This document shows positions 50,961-59,217 of a stretch of 64,000 nt of DNA, piece by piece; position 1 is the stretch's first letter; the number at the start of each line of letters is the position of its first letter. A model generated the notes under the pieces. It was not told where the DNA came from, did no database searches, and was given only the letters and a program-made list of their open reading frames with translations. The stretch is from Pseudomonas sp. SJZ074 (GTDB lineage Bacteria; Pseudomonadota; Gammaproteobacteria; Pseudomonadales; Pseudomonadaceae), in assembly GCF_007828215.1 (NCBI RefSeq), contig NZ_VIUE01000028.1, positions 1 through 64,000 on the forward strand, in the 5' to 3' direction. The translations under genes were made by a program, and so were the position numbers.

Positions 50961-51865
50961 GTGTCGCGTTGCTCAGTGCCGCCGCCGTAGCGCTGGATGC
51001 ATTGCTGGGGGAGCCGCGGCGCTGGCATCCGCTGGTGGCGTTCGGCCGTTTTGCCGATCGCATCGAACAACGCTTCAATTCCGGCGGGCGCGGTTGGCGC
51101 AGCCACGGGGTCACGGCGTGGGTGATTGCGGTAGTGCCGCTGACCCTGCTCGCCACGGCCCTGTCCTGGGCGCCACTGGTGGGATGGCTGGTGGATATCC
51201 TGGCGCTGTACTGCGCCCTCGGCCTGCGCAGCCTCGGCGAACATGTCGAGCCGGTGGCCCGGGCGCTGCGTAGCGGCGATCTGGACGAAGCGCGCAAGCG
51301 TGTCGGCTATCTGGTCAGCCGCGAAACCCGTGAGCTGGACGAAACCGCCGTCGCCCGCGCGGCCACCGAGTCGGTGCTGGAGAACGGCAGCGACGCGGTA
51401 TTCGCCGCGTTGTTCTGGTTCGCCGTGGCGGGGGCGCCCGGTGTGGTGTTGTATCGCTTGAGCAATACCCTCGACGCCATGTGGGGCTATCGCAACGAGC
51501 GCTTCGAGCGCTTTGGCTGGGCAGCGGCGAAAATCGATGACGTGCTCAACTACATTCCGGCGCGGCTGGTGGCGTTGACCTACGCGCTGCTCGGTAAAAC
51601 CCGTCTGGCGCTCAAGTGCTGGCGCAGCCAGGGCCCGACCTGGGACAGCCCGAATGCCGGGCCGGTCATGGCCGCCGGTGCCGGTGCGCTGGGTGTCGAG
51701 CTGGGGGGGGCGGCGGTGTATCACGGCGAACTGCACCAGCGGCCAGCGCTGGGCGAGGGTGTGCCGGCGAGCGCCGATTCCATTGATCGCGGCTGGCAGC
51801 TGGTGCAGCGCGGCGTATGGTTGTGGTTGCTGATTCTCTGTCTGGGAGCTGAGTTCTATGCTTGA
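50957..51865 (+). CDS. cbiB: Adenosylcobinamide-phosphate synthase (CbiB/CobD)
   Basis: A membrane enzyme that joins the aminopropanol (phosphate) arm to adenosylcobyric acid. The 302-residue protein has about five membrane segments and the family motifs LDALLGEPRRWHPLVAFGRF, ESVLENGSDAVFAALFWFAV, and AKIDDVLNYIPARLVALTYA. It overlaps bluB by four bases and the next gene by eight. In Pseudomonas nomenclature this gene is cobD. Confidence 0.93.
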   Translation: MSVALLSAAAVALDALLGEPRRWHPLVAFGRFADRIEQRFNSGGRGWRSHGVTAWVIAVVPLTLLATALSWAPLVGWLVDILALYCALGLRSLGEHVEPVARALRSGDLDEARKRVGYLVSRETRELDETAVARAATESVLENGSDAVFAALFWFAVAGAPGVVLYRLSNTLDAMWGYRNERFERFGWAAAKIDDVLNYIPARLVALTYALLGKTRLALKCWRSQGPTWDSPNAGPVMAAGAGALGVELGGAAVYHGELHQRPALGEGVPASADSIDRGWQLVQRGVWLWLLILCLGAEFYA

Positions 51866-52850
51866 GCACGGCGGACGCCTGCGCAAAGCGGTCCGGCAAT
51901 ATGGCATTGCCGAGGTGGATTGGCTCGACCTGTCCAGCGGCCTGGCGCCATGGCCGTTCGACGTCCCGGCGATTCCTTTGCGGGCCTGGGCACGCCTGCC
52001 TGAAACCGATGACGGACTGGAGCAGGCAGCCTGCACTTATTACGGGGCGGCCCATGTACTGCCGGTGGCCGGTTCGCAGATGGCGATCCAGCTGTTGCCG
52101 CGCCTGCGTCGCAGTGGCAAGGTCGGTGTCTTGTCGCCTTGTTATGCCGAGCACGCCGAAGCCTGGCGCCGCAACGGTTACATCGTGCGTGAGGTGCTGG
52201 AATCGGAAGTGGATTTCTTCCTCGATAGCCTCGACGTGCTGGTGGTGGTCAACCCGAACAATCCCACGGGGCTGAACCTGAGCCCCGAACGTTTGCTGGA
52301 CTGGCACGCGCGACTGGCCCAGCGCGGCGGCTGGCTGGTGGTGGACGAGGCTTTCATGGATGTCACCCCGCAACTGAGCCTGGCTGCCCATGCCCATCAG
52401 GTCGGGCTGATCGTGCTGCGTTCCTTCGGCAAGTTCTTTGGCCTGGCCGGGGTTCGCCTGGGGTTTGTCCTGGCCGAGCAACATTTGCTCAGGTTGCTCG
52501 CCGAGCAGGTCGGGCCGTGGGCGGTCAGCGGGCCGACCCGGGTCCTGGGCCAAACCTGTTTACTCGACACCGCCGCCCACACCCGTCAGCGACAGCGCTG
52601 TGAAGCTGCCAGCCAACGCCTGTCATTGCTGCTTGCCCGTCACGGCTTCAAGCCCCAGGGTGGTTGCGCGTTGTTCCAGTGGCTGGTCACCGAACACGCT
52701 CAGATGCTTCACGACTTCATGGCCCATCGCGGCATTCTCCTGCGGCTATTCACGAACACCAGCAGCCTGCGCTTCGGGTTACCGGCCGACGATGCCGAAT
52801 TCCTGCGCCTGGAACAGGCTTTCGTGGCCTACGCCGAGGACTTCCAATGA
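51858..52850 (+). CDS. cobC: L-threonine-O-3-phosphate decarboxylase
   Basis: A PLP enzyme of the aminotransferase class I fold that makes the (R)-1-amino-2-propanol phosphate arm. The 330-residue protein shows VVVNPNNPTGLNLSPERLLD, the Asp in GGWLVVDEAFMDV, and the PLP lysine in VLRSFGKFFGLAGVRLGF. It corresponds to Salmonella CobD and Pseudomonas CobC; the two naming systems clash with the phosphatase further on. It overlaps cobQ by four bases. Confidence 0.92.
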   Translation: MLEHGGRLRKAVRQYGIAEVDWLDLSSGLAPWPFDVPAIPLRAWARLPETDDGLEQAACTYYGAAHVLPVAGSQMAIQLLPRLRRSGKVGVLSPCYAEHAEAWRRNGYIVREVLESEVDFFLDSLDVLVVVNPNNPTGLNLSPERLLDWHARLAQRGGWLVVDEAFMDVTPQLSLAAHAHQVGLIVLRSFGKFFGLAGVRLGFVLAEQHLLRLLAEQVGPWAVSGPTRVLGQTCLLDTAAHTRQRQRCEAASQRLSLLLARHGFKPQGGCALFQWLVTEHAQMLHDFMAHRGILLRLFTNTSSLRFGLPADDAEFLRLEQAFVAYAEDFQ

Positions 52851-54298
52851 CCACAGTGATGGTGCAAGGCACCACGTCCGATGCCGGTAAAAGCACCCTG
52901 GTCACGGCGCTGTGCCGCTGGGTCAGGCGCCATGGCGTGAGTGTGGTGCCGTTCAAGCCGCAGAACATGGCCCTCAACAGCGCGGTGACCACCGACGGTG
53001 GCGAAATCGGTCGCGCCCAGGCCGTACAGGCCCAGGCCGCCGGCCTCGAGCCGCACACCGACATGAACCCGGTACTGCTCAAGCCTAACAGCGACACGGG
53101 GGCCCAGGTCATCATCCATGGCCGTGCGGTCACCACCATGAATGCTGTGGCCTATCACGATTACAAGGCCATCGCGATGCGGGCCGTGCTGGCTTCCCAC
53201 GAGCGTTTGAGCGCGGCGTATCCGGTGGTGATGGTGGAGGGCGCGGGGTCGCCGGCCGAGATCAACCTGCGGGCCGGTGACATCGCCAACATGGGATTTG
53301 CCGAAGCGGTGGACTGCCCCGTGCTGCTGATCGCCGATATCAATCGCGGTGGGGTATTCGCCCATCTGGTGGGCACCCTGGAGCTGCTTTCGCCCAGCGA
53401 GCAGGCGCGGGTCAAGGGCTTCATCATCAACCGTTTTCGCGGCGACATTGCCTTGCTGCAACCGGGGTTGGACTGGCTGGAAGCCCGCACCGGCAAGCCG
53501 GTAGTGGGGGTGTTGCCCTACGTGACGGACCTGCATCTGGAGGCGGAGGACGGCCTGGATCGGCGCCAAACCGACAAGGCCGAGCAGGTGCTCAAAGTGT
53601 TGGTGCCGGTGCTGCCACGCATCAGCAATCACACCGATTTCGATCCGTTGCGCCTCCACCCGCAGGTTGACCTGCAATTCATCGGTCCGGGCCAGGCCAT
53701 TGCGCCAGCCGACCTGATCATCCTGCCGGGCTCGAAAAGCGTGCGCAGCGACCTGGCCCATCTGCGGGCCCACGGCTGGGAAGCGGCCATTCAGCGGCAT
53801 CTGCGCTATGGCGGCAAGCTGCTGGGGATCTGCGGCGGGTTGCAGATGCTCGGGCAACAGGTCCACGATCCGCTGGGGTTGGAAGGCACGCCGGGCTCCA
53901 GCGCCGGGCTGGGGCTCCTGGCGTTCGAAACGACTCTGGAGCACGAGAAGCAGTTGCGCAATGTCCGAGGCCGATTGACCCTGGAGAATGCCGAGGTCAG
54001 TGGCTATGAGATCCATGCCGGCGTGACTGTCGGCCCGGCCCTGGAACAGCCCTTGGTGCAATTGGATGACGGCCGCTGCGACGGGGCCCGGAGCCTCGAC
54101 GGGCAGATTCTCGGCACCTACCTGCACGGCCTGTTCGAGTCGTCCGAGTCCAGCAGCGCCTTGTTGCGTTGGGCCGGGTTGGCGGATGTGCGAGCAGTGG
54201 ATTACCACGGCTTGCGCGAGCGGGATATCGAGCGGCTGGCGGACCTGGTGGAAAAACATCTGGATACCGGTTTGTTGCGTGAACTCTGTGGGATCTAG
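52847..54298 (+). CDS. cobQ: Cobyric acid synthase
   Basis: Amidates the b, d, e and g positions of adenosylcobyrinic acid a,c-diamide. The 483-residue protein has the ATP-binding GTTSDAGKSTLVTALCRW, then PFKPQNMALNSAVTTDGGEI, VEGAGSPAEINLR, and a GATase domain with the cysteine in LLGICGGLQMLGQQ and the late His in GTYLHGLFES. The reading frame is full length. A REPIN and about 120 bases separate it from cobP. Confidence 0.95.
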   Translation: MTTVMVQGTTSDAGKSTLVTALCRWVRRHGVSVVPFKPQNMALNSAVTTDGGEIGRAQAVQAQAAGLEPHTDMNPVLLKPNSDTGAQVIIHGRAVTTMNAVAYHDYKAIAMRAVLASHERLSAAYPVVMVEGAGSPAEINLRAGDIANMGFAEAVDCPVLLIADINRGGVFAHLVGTLELLSPSEQARVKGFIINRFRGDIALLQPGLDWLEARTGKPVVGVLPYVTDLHLEAEDGLDRRQTDKAEQVLKVLVPVLPRISNHTDFDPLRLHPQVDLQFIGPGQAIAPADLIILPGSKSVRSDLAHLRAHGWEAAIQRHLRYGGKLLGICGGLQMLGQQVHDPLGLEGTPGSSAGLGLLAFETTLEHEKQLRNVRGRLTLENAEVSGYEIHAGVTVGPALEQPLVQLDDGRCDGARSLDGQILGTYLHGLFESSESSSALLRWAGLADVRAVDYHGLRERDIERLADLVEKHLDTGLLRELCGI

Positions 54299-54307
54299 GG
54301 TGGCCCT

Positions 54308-54378
54308 ATCGCGAGCAGGCTCGCTCCCACAGGGGATTGTGAACACTGGGCCCATGTGGGAGCGAGCCTGCTCGCGAT
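54308..54378. repeat. REPIN within the cobalamin operon
   Basis: Two inverted units of the GAGCCTGCTC class between cobQ and cobP. It is the only sizeable gap in the operon. Confidence 0.92.
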
Positions 54379-54418
54379 GGGGCCGGCAGCAACACCGCCT
54401 ATTTGAAGGTATTACACC

Positions 54419-54940
54419 ATGCTCCAACTGATCCTCGGCGGCGCCCGCTCCGGCAAGAGTCGCCTGGCTGAAAAACTCGCGGCGGACACTCGGTTACCGG
54501 TGACTTACATCGCCACCAGCCAACCCCTGGACGGCGAGATGAACCAGCGGGTCGCCTTGCATCGCGCGCGTCGTCCGGCCGAGTGGGCACTGGTGGAAGA
54601 GCCGCTGGCCCTGGCCCGGGTATTGCGGGCCAACGCCGCGCCCGGGCGCTGCCTGCTGGTGGATTGCCTGACCCTGTGGCTGACCAACCTGCTGATGCTC
54701 GATGACGCCCGACAACTGGGTGTGGAGCGCGACGCCTTGCTGGACTGCGTGACCGCGTTGCCCGGTGAAATCATTTTTGTCAGCAACGAGACCGGAATGG
54801 GTGTCGTGCCGCTGGGCGAGCTGACCCGCCGTTATGTCGATGAAGCCGGTTGGCTGCATCAAGCCCTGGCCGAGCGCTGTCAGCGTGTTGTACTGACCGT
54901 TGCCGGCCTGCCCCTGACCCTCAAAGGTACCGTGTTATGA
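54419..54940 (+). CDS. cobP: Adenosylcobinamide kinase / guanylyltransferase
   Basis: A bifunctional enzyme (CobP in Pseudomonas, CobU in Salmonella) that phosphorylates adenosylcobinamide and then adds GMP. The 173-residue protein has the P-loop LILGGARSGKSRLAEKLA, the RPAEWALVEEP segment near the guanylylation His, LLVDCLTLWLTNLL, and FVSNETGMGVVPLGELTRRY. It overlaps cobT by four bases. Confidence 0.94.
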   Translation: MLQLILGGARSGKSRLAEKLAADTRLPVTYIATSQPLDGEMNQRVALHRARRPAEWALVEEPLALARVLRANAAPGRCLLVDCLTLWLTNLLMLDDARQLGVERDALLDCVTALPGEIIFVSNETGMGVVPLGELTRRYVDEAGWLHQALAERCQRVVLTVAGLPLTLKGTVL

Positions 54941-55992
54941 ATCACCGCTGGTGGCTGGACCCCTGCAAGCCCCTCGATACCCAGGCCCTGGAACAGGCCG
55001 CGGCCCGTCAGCAACAACTGACCAAGCCGGCCGGCTCTCTGGGGCGGCTCGAATCGGTGGCGGTGCAACTGGCGGGCCTGCAAGGGCGGGTCAAGCCAAG
55101 CCTGGACCGACTGTGGATCGCGATTTTTGCCGGCGATCATGGGGTGGTGGCGGAGGGCGTGTCGGCCTATCCCCAGGAAGTCACCGGACAGATGCTGCTC
55201 AACTTCGTCAGTGGTGGCGCGGCCATCAGCGTTCTGGCGCGGCAATTGGGGGCGGGGTTGGAGGTCGTGGACCTGGGGACTGTGACGCCGTCGCTGGATC
55301 TGCCCGGTGTGCGGCATCTGCGTGTCGGGCCCGGCACGGCGAATTTTGTCCAGGGCCCGGCGATGACCGTGGACCAAGGCGAGCAGGCCCTGCAAGCCGG
55401 GCGCGACAGTGTCGCCCGCGCGATTGCCAGTGGCACGCAGTTGTTTATCGGCGGCGAGATGGGGATCGGCAACACCACGGCGGCCAGTGCCCTGGCCTGC
55501 GCTTTGCTCGATTGCCCGGTGGCTCACCTGGTCGGGCCAGGCACGGGGTTGGACGCGGCGGGTGTCAGTCACAAAGCCCAAGTGATTGAACGTGCCCTGA
55601 CGCTACATCGAGCCCAGAGCAGCGATCCGTTGCAGACGCTGTTCAACCTGGGCGGGTTTGAAATCGCTGCGCTGGTCGGTGCATACCTGGCCTGTGCGCA
55701 GCAAGGCATTGCGGTGCTGGTGGACGGTTTTATCTGCAGCGTCGCGGCACTGGTGGCGGTGCGCCTTAATCCCGAATGCCGGCCATGGCTGCTGTTCGGC
55801 CATCGTGGTGCCGAACCGGGGCATCGCCACGTCCTGGAAACCCTCGGTGCCGAACCGCTGCTCGACCTGGGTCTGCGCCTGGGCGAGGGCAGTGGCGCTG
55901 CGCTGGCGGTGCCGCTGTTGCGCCTGGCCTGTGACCTGCACGGGCAAATGGCGACGTTTGCCGAAGCGGCCGTGGCGGATCGCTCGGCATGA
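54937..55992 (+). CDS. cobT: Nicotinate-nucleotide:DMB phosphoribosyltransferase
   Basis: Makes alpha-ribazole phosphate from nicotinate mononucleotide and dimethylbenzimidazole, using the BluB product. The 351-residue protein (CobU in Pseudomonas nomenclature) has TKPAGSLGRLESVAVQLAGL, FAGDHGVVAEGVSAYPQEVT, GEMGIGNTTAASAL, and the C-terminal GLRLGEGSGAALAVPLL with the catalytic Glu. It overlaps cobP and the phosphatase gene. Confidence 0.95.
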   Translation: MNHRWWLDPCKPLDTQALEQAAARQQQLTKPAGSLGRLESVAVQLAGLQGRVKPSLDRLWIAIFAGDHGVVAEGVSAYPQEVTGQMLLNFVSGGAAISVLARQLGAGLEVVDLGTVTPSLDLPGVRHLRVGPGTANFVQGPAMTVDQGEQALQAGRDSVARAIASGTQLFIGGEMGIGNTTAASALACALLDCPVAHLVGPGTGLDAAGVSHKAQVIERALTLHRAQSSDPLQTLFNLGGFEIAALVGAYLACAQQGIAVLVDGFICSVAALVAVRLNPECRPWLLFGHRGAEPGHRHVLETLGAEPLLDLGLRLGEGSGAALAVPLLRLACDLHGQMATFAEAAVADRSA

Positions 55993-56564
55993 CCTTGCGC
56001 CTGGACCTGCTGCGCCATGGCGAAACCGAGCTGGGCGGCGGATTGCGTGGCAGCCTCGACGATGCCTTGACGGCCAGGGGCTGGGAGCAGATGCACGCCG
56101 CTGTGGCAGCGGATAGTCCCTGGGATCGGCTGGTGAGTTCGCCGTTGCAACGCTGTGCGCATTTTGCGCAGCAGCTCGGCAGCCGACTCAACGTACCGGT
56201 GCACGTGGATGCGGATCTGCAAGAGCTGCATTTCGGTGCTTGGGAGGGCCGCAGCGCAGCAGCATTGATGGAGACTGATGCCGAGGCCCTGGGCCGGTTC
56301 TGGGCCGATCCTTATGCTTTCACGCCCCCCGACGGTGAGCCGGTGCTGGCGTTTTCGACGCGGGTCCTGGCGGCGGTGGAGCGCCTGCATGCAGCTTACG
56401 CAGGGCAGCGGGTGCTGCTGGTCGGCCATGGCGGCGTCATGAAGTTGTTGCTGGCCCGTGCCCGAGGCCTGCCCCGGGAGCAATTGCTCAACGTTGAAGT
56501 GGCTCACGGTGCGCGGTTCTCCCTTCGGGTGTCGTCCGGTCCGGTCTTGACGGAGATGAGCTGA
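55989..56564 (+). CDS. cobC: Alpha-ribazole phosphatase (histidine phosphatase family)
   Basis: Removes the phosphate from alpha-ribazole phosphate or from adenosylcobalamin phosphate. The 191-residue phosphoglycerate-mutase-like protein has the active-site DLLRHGETELGG, the SSPLQRCAHFA motif, and the second His in LLVGHGGVMKLLL. This is Salmonella-style CobC, not the decarboxylase called cobC in Pseudomonas. It overlaps cobT by four bases. Confidence 0.9.
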   Translation: MTLRLDLLRHGETELGGGLRGSLDDALTARGWEQMHAAVAADSPWDRLVSSPLQRCAHFAQQLGSRLNVPVHVDADLQELHFGAWEGRSAAALMETDAEALGRFWADPYAFTPPDGEPVLAFSTRVLAAVERLHAAYAGQRVLLVGHGGVMKLLLARARGLPREQLLNVEVAHGARFSLRVSSGPVLTEMS

Positions 56565-56566
56565 AC

Positions 56567-57298
56567 ATGCTGCCGTTCTGGATCGCCCTGCAATTTCTCA
56601 GCAGCTTGCCGGTTCGCCTGCCGGGCATGCCGGAGCCTGGGCAGCTTGGCCGTTCGCTGCTGTTCTATCCGCTGGTGGGGGTGTTGTTCGGTGCATTGCT
56701 CTGGGGCTTCAACGCCTTGCTGCTCGGTACGCCGTTGCTGCTGCATGGCGCGCTGTTGCTGACGGCATGGGTGCTGCTCAGCGGCGGGCTGCACCTGGAT
56801 GGCCTGGCCGACAGCGCAGACGCCTGGCTCGGTGGCTTTGGCGACCGCGAACGCACGTTGCTGATCATGAAAGACCCGCGTAGCGGACCGATTGCGGTGA
56901 TCACTTTGGTGCTGGTATTGCTGCTCAAGTTCGCGGCGTTGCTGGCGCTGCTCGAACAAGGGCAGACCCTGGTGTTGCTCATCGTGCCGGTTTTAGGGCG
57001 TACAGCGTTGCTGGGCCTGTTCCTGACCACGCCTTATGTGCGTGCCGGCGGGTTGGGGCAGGCGCTTGCCGATCATCTGCCGCGATCTGCGGGGTGGCAG
57101 GTCTTGTCGGCCTGTGCGCTGGGCTGCGTGCTGGTGACGGGCTGGGCCGGGGTCTGGGCGCTGATCATCGCCGCCGTGGTGTTCATTGGCTTGCGGCAGA
57201 TGATGCTGCGTCGGCTGGGTGGATGCACGGGTGACACCGCCGGGGCCTTGTTGGAGCTGCTGGAAATGGCTGTGCTGGTGGGCATTGCTTTATTCTGA
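56567..57298 (+). CDS. cobS: Adenosylcobinamide-GDP ribazoletransferase
   Basis: The last step, joining the activated cobinamide with alpha-ribazole. The 243-residue integral membrane protein (CobV in Pseudomonas) has several membrane segments and the motifs GGLHLDGLADSADAWLGGFG and RTLLIMKDPRSGPIAV, with metal-binding acids. It starts two bases after the phosphatase gene and is last in the operon. Confidence 0.94.
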   Translation: MLPFWIALQFLSSLPVRLPGMPEPGQLGRSLLFYPLVGVLFGALLWGFNALLLGTPLLLHGALLLTAWVLLSGGLHLDGLADSADAWLGGFGDRERTLLIMKDPRSGPIAVITLVLVLLLKFAALLALLEQGQTLVLLIVPVLGRTALLGLFLTTPYVRAGGLGQALADHLPRSAGWQVLSACALGCVLVTGWAGVWALIIAAVVFIGLRQMMLRRLGGCTGDTAGALLELLEMAVLVGIALF

Positions 57299-57351
57299 GG
57301 TCGCCCTATTGTGGCCGCCTCCACTCTATTTAAATTTGCATTCATTTAGTC

Positions 57352-57367
57352 GCGGGTATATACACGC
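57352..57367. promoter_or_regulatory. Operator-like dyad before the MarR gene
   Basis: GCGGGTATATACACGC, differing at one position from the perfect palindrome in front of the MFS gene. It lies just before the regulator start, in the place for autorepression. Confidence 0.75.
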
Positions 57368-57370
57368 ATC

Positions 57371-57775
57371 ATGCTTCCTTCCCAATGTCTGTGCATCAAC
57401 CTGCGTCGCGCCGCTCGAGGCGTCAGCAGGTATTACGACGGCGCTCTCGATGGCTTCGGGATCAACGTTGCCCAGTATTCTTTGCTGAGCAACCTGGCGC
57501 GCCTGGATCAGCCGAGCATTTCGTCCCTGGCCGAAGCCATGGGGCTGGATCGCAGCACCCTGGGGCGTAATCTTCGGGTCCTGGAGGGCGAGGGGCTGGT
57601 GGCGCTTGCCGAGGGTCAAGACATGCGTAACCGCATCGTCGTGCTGACGCCAGCCGGACGCGACCGACTGGCGGCGGCATTACCCGCCTGGGAAGCGGCG
57701 CAACAACGATTGATCGATAAACTGGGCGCCGAGAAGCGCACGGCATTGCTGGCCTTGCTGGACGAACTGGCGTGA
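57371..57775 (+). CDS. MarR-family regulator
   Basis: A 134-residue winged-helix regulator. It has SSLAEAMGLDRSTLGRNLRV as recognition helix, a DMRNRIVVLTPAGRDRL wing and a C-terminal dimerisation helix. The N-terminus MLPSQCLCINLRRAARGV contains two cysteines (residues 6 and 8) that could sense oxidants, as in OhrR-type proteins, but this is speculation. It is followed 51 bases on by an MFS gene bearing the same operator, so it probably represses both. Confidence 0.88.
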   Translation: MLPSQCLCINLRRAARGVSRYYDGALDGFGINVAQYSLLSNLARLDQPSISSLAEAMGLDRSTLGRNLRVLEGEGLVALAEGQDMRNRIVVLTPAGRDRLAAALPAWEAAQQRLIDKLGAEKRTALLALLDELA

Positions 57776-57796
57776 AGCCGGTTCGTTCGATAATAA

Positions 57797-57812
57797 GCGG
57801 GTATATACCCGC
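57797..57812. promoter_or_regulatory. Operator-like dyad before the MFS gene
   Basis: GCGGGTATATACCCGC, a perfect 16 bp palindrome 15 bases before the MFS start. Its near-copy in front of the MarR gene makes MarR the likely ligand. Confidence 0.8.
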
Positions 57813-57826
57813 GAGTGGAGAATAAA

Positions 57827-59035
57827 ATGGCATCGATGTGGCGTACCTGTGGTTGGGTCCTGGTGGGCAGCGCGCTGATCCTGGCGTTGTCCCTGGGTGT
57901 GCGGCATGGCTTCGGGCTGTTCCTGGCCCCCATGAGTACCGAGTTCGGCTGGGGCCGTGAGGTGTTCGCCTTCGCCATCGCCCTGCAGAACCTGATCTGG
58001 GGCCTGGCCCAGCCCTTTACCGGGGCGCTGGCCGACCGCTTCGGTGCGGCGAAAGTAGTGCTGATCGGCGGTGTTCTCTATACCTTGGGCCTGGTGTTCA
58101 TGGGGCTGGCGGATTCCGCCTGGTCGCTGTCATTGAGTGCAGGGCTGCTGATTGGTCTCGGTCTGTCCGGCACTTCTTTCTCGGTGATCCTCGGGGTGGT
58201 TGGTCGGGCCGTACCGGCGGAAAAACGCAGCCTGGGCATGGGCATTGCCAGTGCCGCCGGCTCCTTCGGCCAGTTCGCCATGTTGCCGGGCACCTTGGGC
58301 TTGATCGGCTGGCTCGGCTGGTCCGCCGCGCTGCTGGCCCTGGGGCTGCTGGTGGCGCTGATCGTGCCGCTGGTCAGCATGCTCAAGGACACGCCGACGC
58401 CCTTGGCCGGCCATGAACAGACCTTGTCCGAAGCGTTGCGCGAGGCGTGCAACCATTCCGGGTTCTGGTTGCTGGCGTTCGGTTTTTTCGTCTGCGGTTT
58501 CCAGGTGGTGTTCATCGGCGTGCATCTGCCGGCGTACCTGGTGGACCAGCACCTGCCGGCCAGCGTCGGTACCACCGTGCTGGCCCTGGTCGGGCTGTTC
58601 AATATCTTTGGCACCTACACCGCCGGCTGGCTCGGCGGACGCATGTCCAAGCCGCGGCTGCTGACAGGGTTGTACCTGGCGCGGGCGGTGGTGATCGGCG
58701 TGTTCCTGTGGCTGCCGGTTACCACCACCACGGCCTACGTATTCGGCATGGCGATGGGGTTCCTGTGGCTCTCCACCGTGCCCTTGACCAACGGCACTGT
58801 AGCCACCCTGTTCGGTGTGCGAAATCTGTCGATGTTGGGTGGGATCGTGTTCCTGTTCCACCAGTTGGGATCGTTCCTGGGCGGCTGGTTGGGCGGGGTG
58901 GTGTATGACCGCACCGGCAGCTACGACTTGATCTGGCAGGTCGCCGTCCTGCTCAGCCTGCTGGCGGCGGCGTTGAACTGGCCGGTGCGCGAACGTCCAG
59001 TGGCGCGCCTGCAGGCCCAGGCCGGTGTGGCATGA
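57827..59035 (+). CDS. MFS transporter
   Basis: A 402-residue major facilitator with twelve predicted membrane segments. The loop 2-3 motif GALADRFGAAKVVLIGG and later GGRMSKPRLLTG mark the family. The substrate cannot be told; the linked MarR gene suggests an exporter or a regulated uptake system. The start follows GTGGAGAATAAA; a GTG four codons upstream would overlap the operator. A tiny membrane-peptide gene overlaps its stop. Confidence 0.9.
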   Translation: MASMWRTCGWVLVGSALILALSLGVRHGFGLFLAPMSTEFGWGREVFAFAIALQNLIWGLAQPFTGALADRFGAAKVVLIGGVLYTLGLVFMGLADSAWSLSLSAGLLIGLGLSGTSFSVILGVVGRAVPAEKRSLGMGIASAAGSFGQFAMLPGTLGLIGWLGWSAALLALGLLVALIVPLVSMLKDTPTPLAGHEQTLSEALREACNHSGFWLLAFGFFVCGFQVVFIGVHLPAYLVDQHLPASVGTTVLALVGLFNIFGTYTAGWLGGRMSKPRLLTGLYLARAVVIGVFLWLPVTTTTAYVFGMAMGFLWLSTVPLTNGTVATLFGVRNLSMLGGIVFLFHQLGSFLGGWLGGVVYDRTGSYDLIWQVAVLLSLLAAALNWPVRERPVARLQAQAGVA

Positions 59036-59151
59036 GTCGCGTCGGCCCCTGGTTGATGATTGCCGGCGCTGTCCTGCTGTTGGCGTTTGCCTGGTGGGGC
59101 TGGCATCAGGGCGGGTTGGCCTTGATGCAACTGGGCATGGGCAACTGCTGA
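59032..59151 (+). CDS. 39-residue membrane peptide downstream of MFS gene
   Basis: A short frame starting with ATG on the MFS stop (ATGA). It encodes MSRVGPWLMIAGAVLLLAFA, then WWGWHQGGLALMQLGMGNC. It has one membrane helix followed by a glycine- and Met-rich end. The codon use and tight overlap argue that it is real. It may be a small partner of the transporter; no function is known. Confidence 0.65.
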   Translation: MSRVGPWLMIAGAVLLLAFAWWGWHQGGLALMQLGMGNC

Positions 59152-59217
59152 GCGGTGGACGCTTCGGGTGATGACGAGTAACGTCGTGGTCTGACATGTC
59201 TTCAAGGAAGTGCCTAC

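Noticed and set aside
52829..54427. Minus-strand open frame of 532 codons opposite cobQ
   Set aside because: Antisense shadow of a full-length, operon-embedded cobQ.
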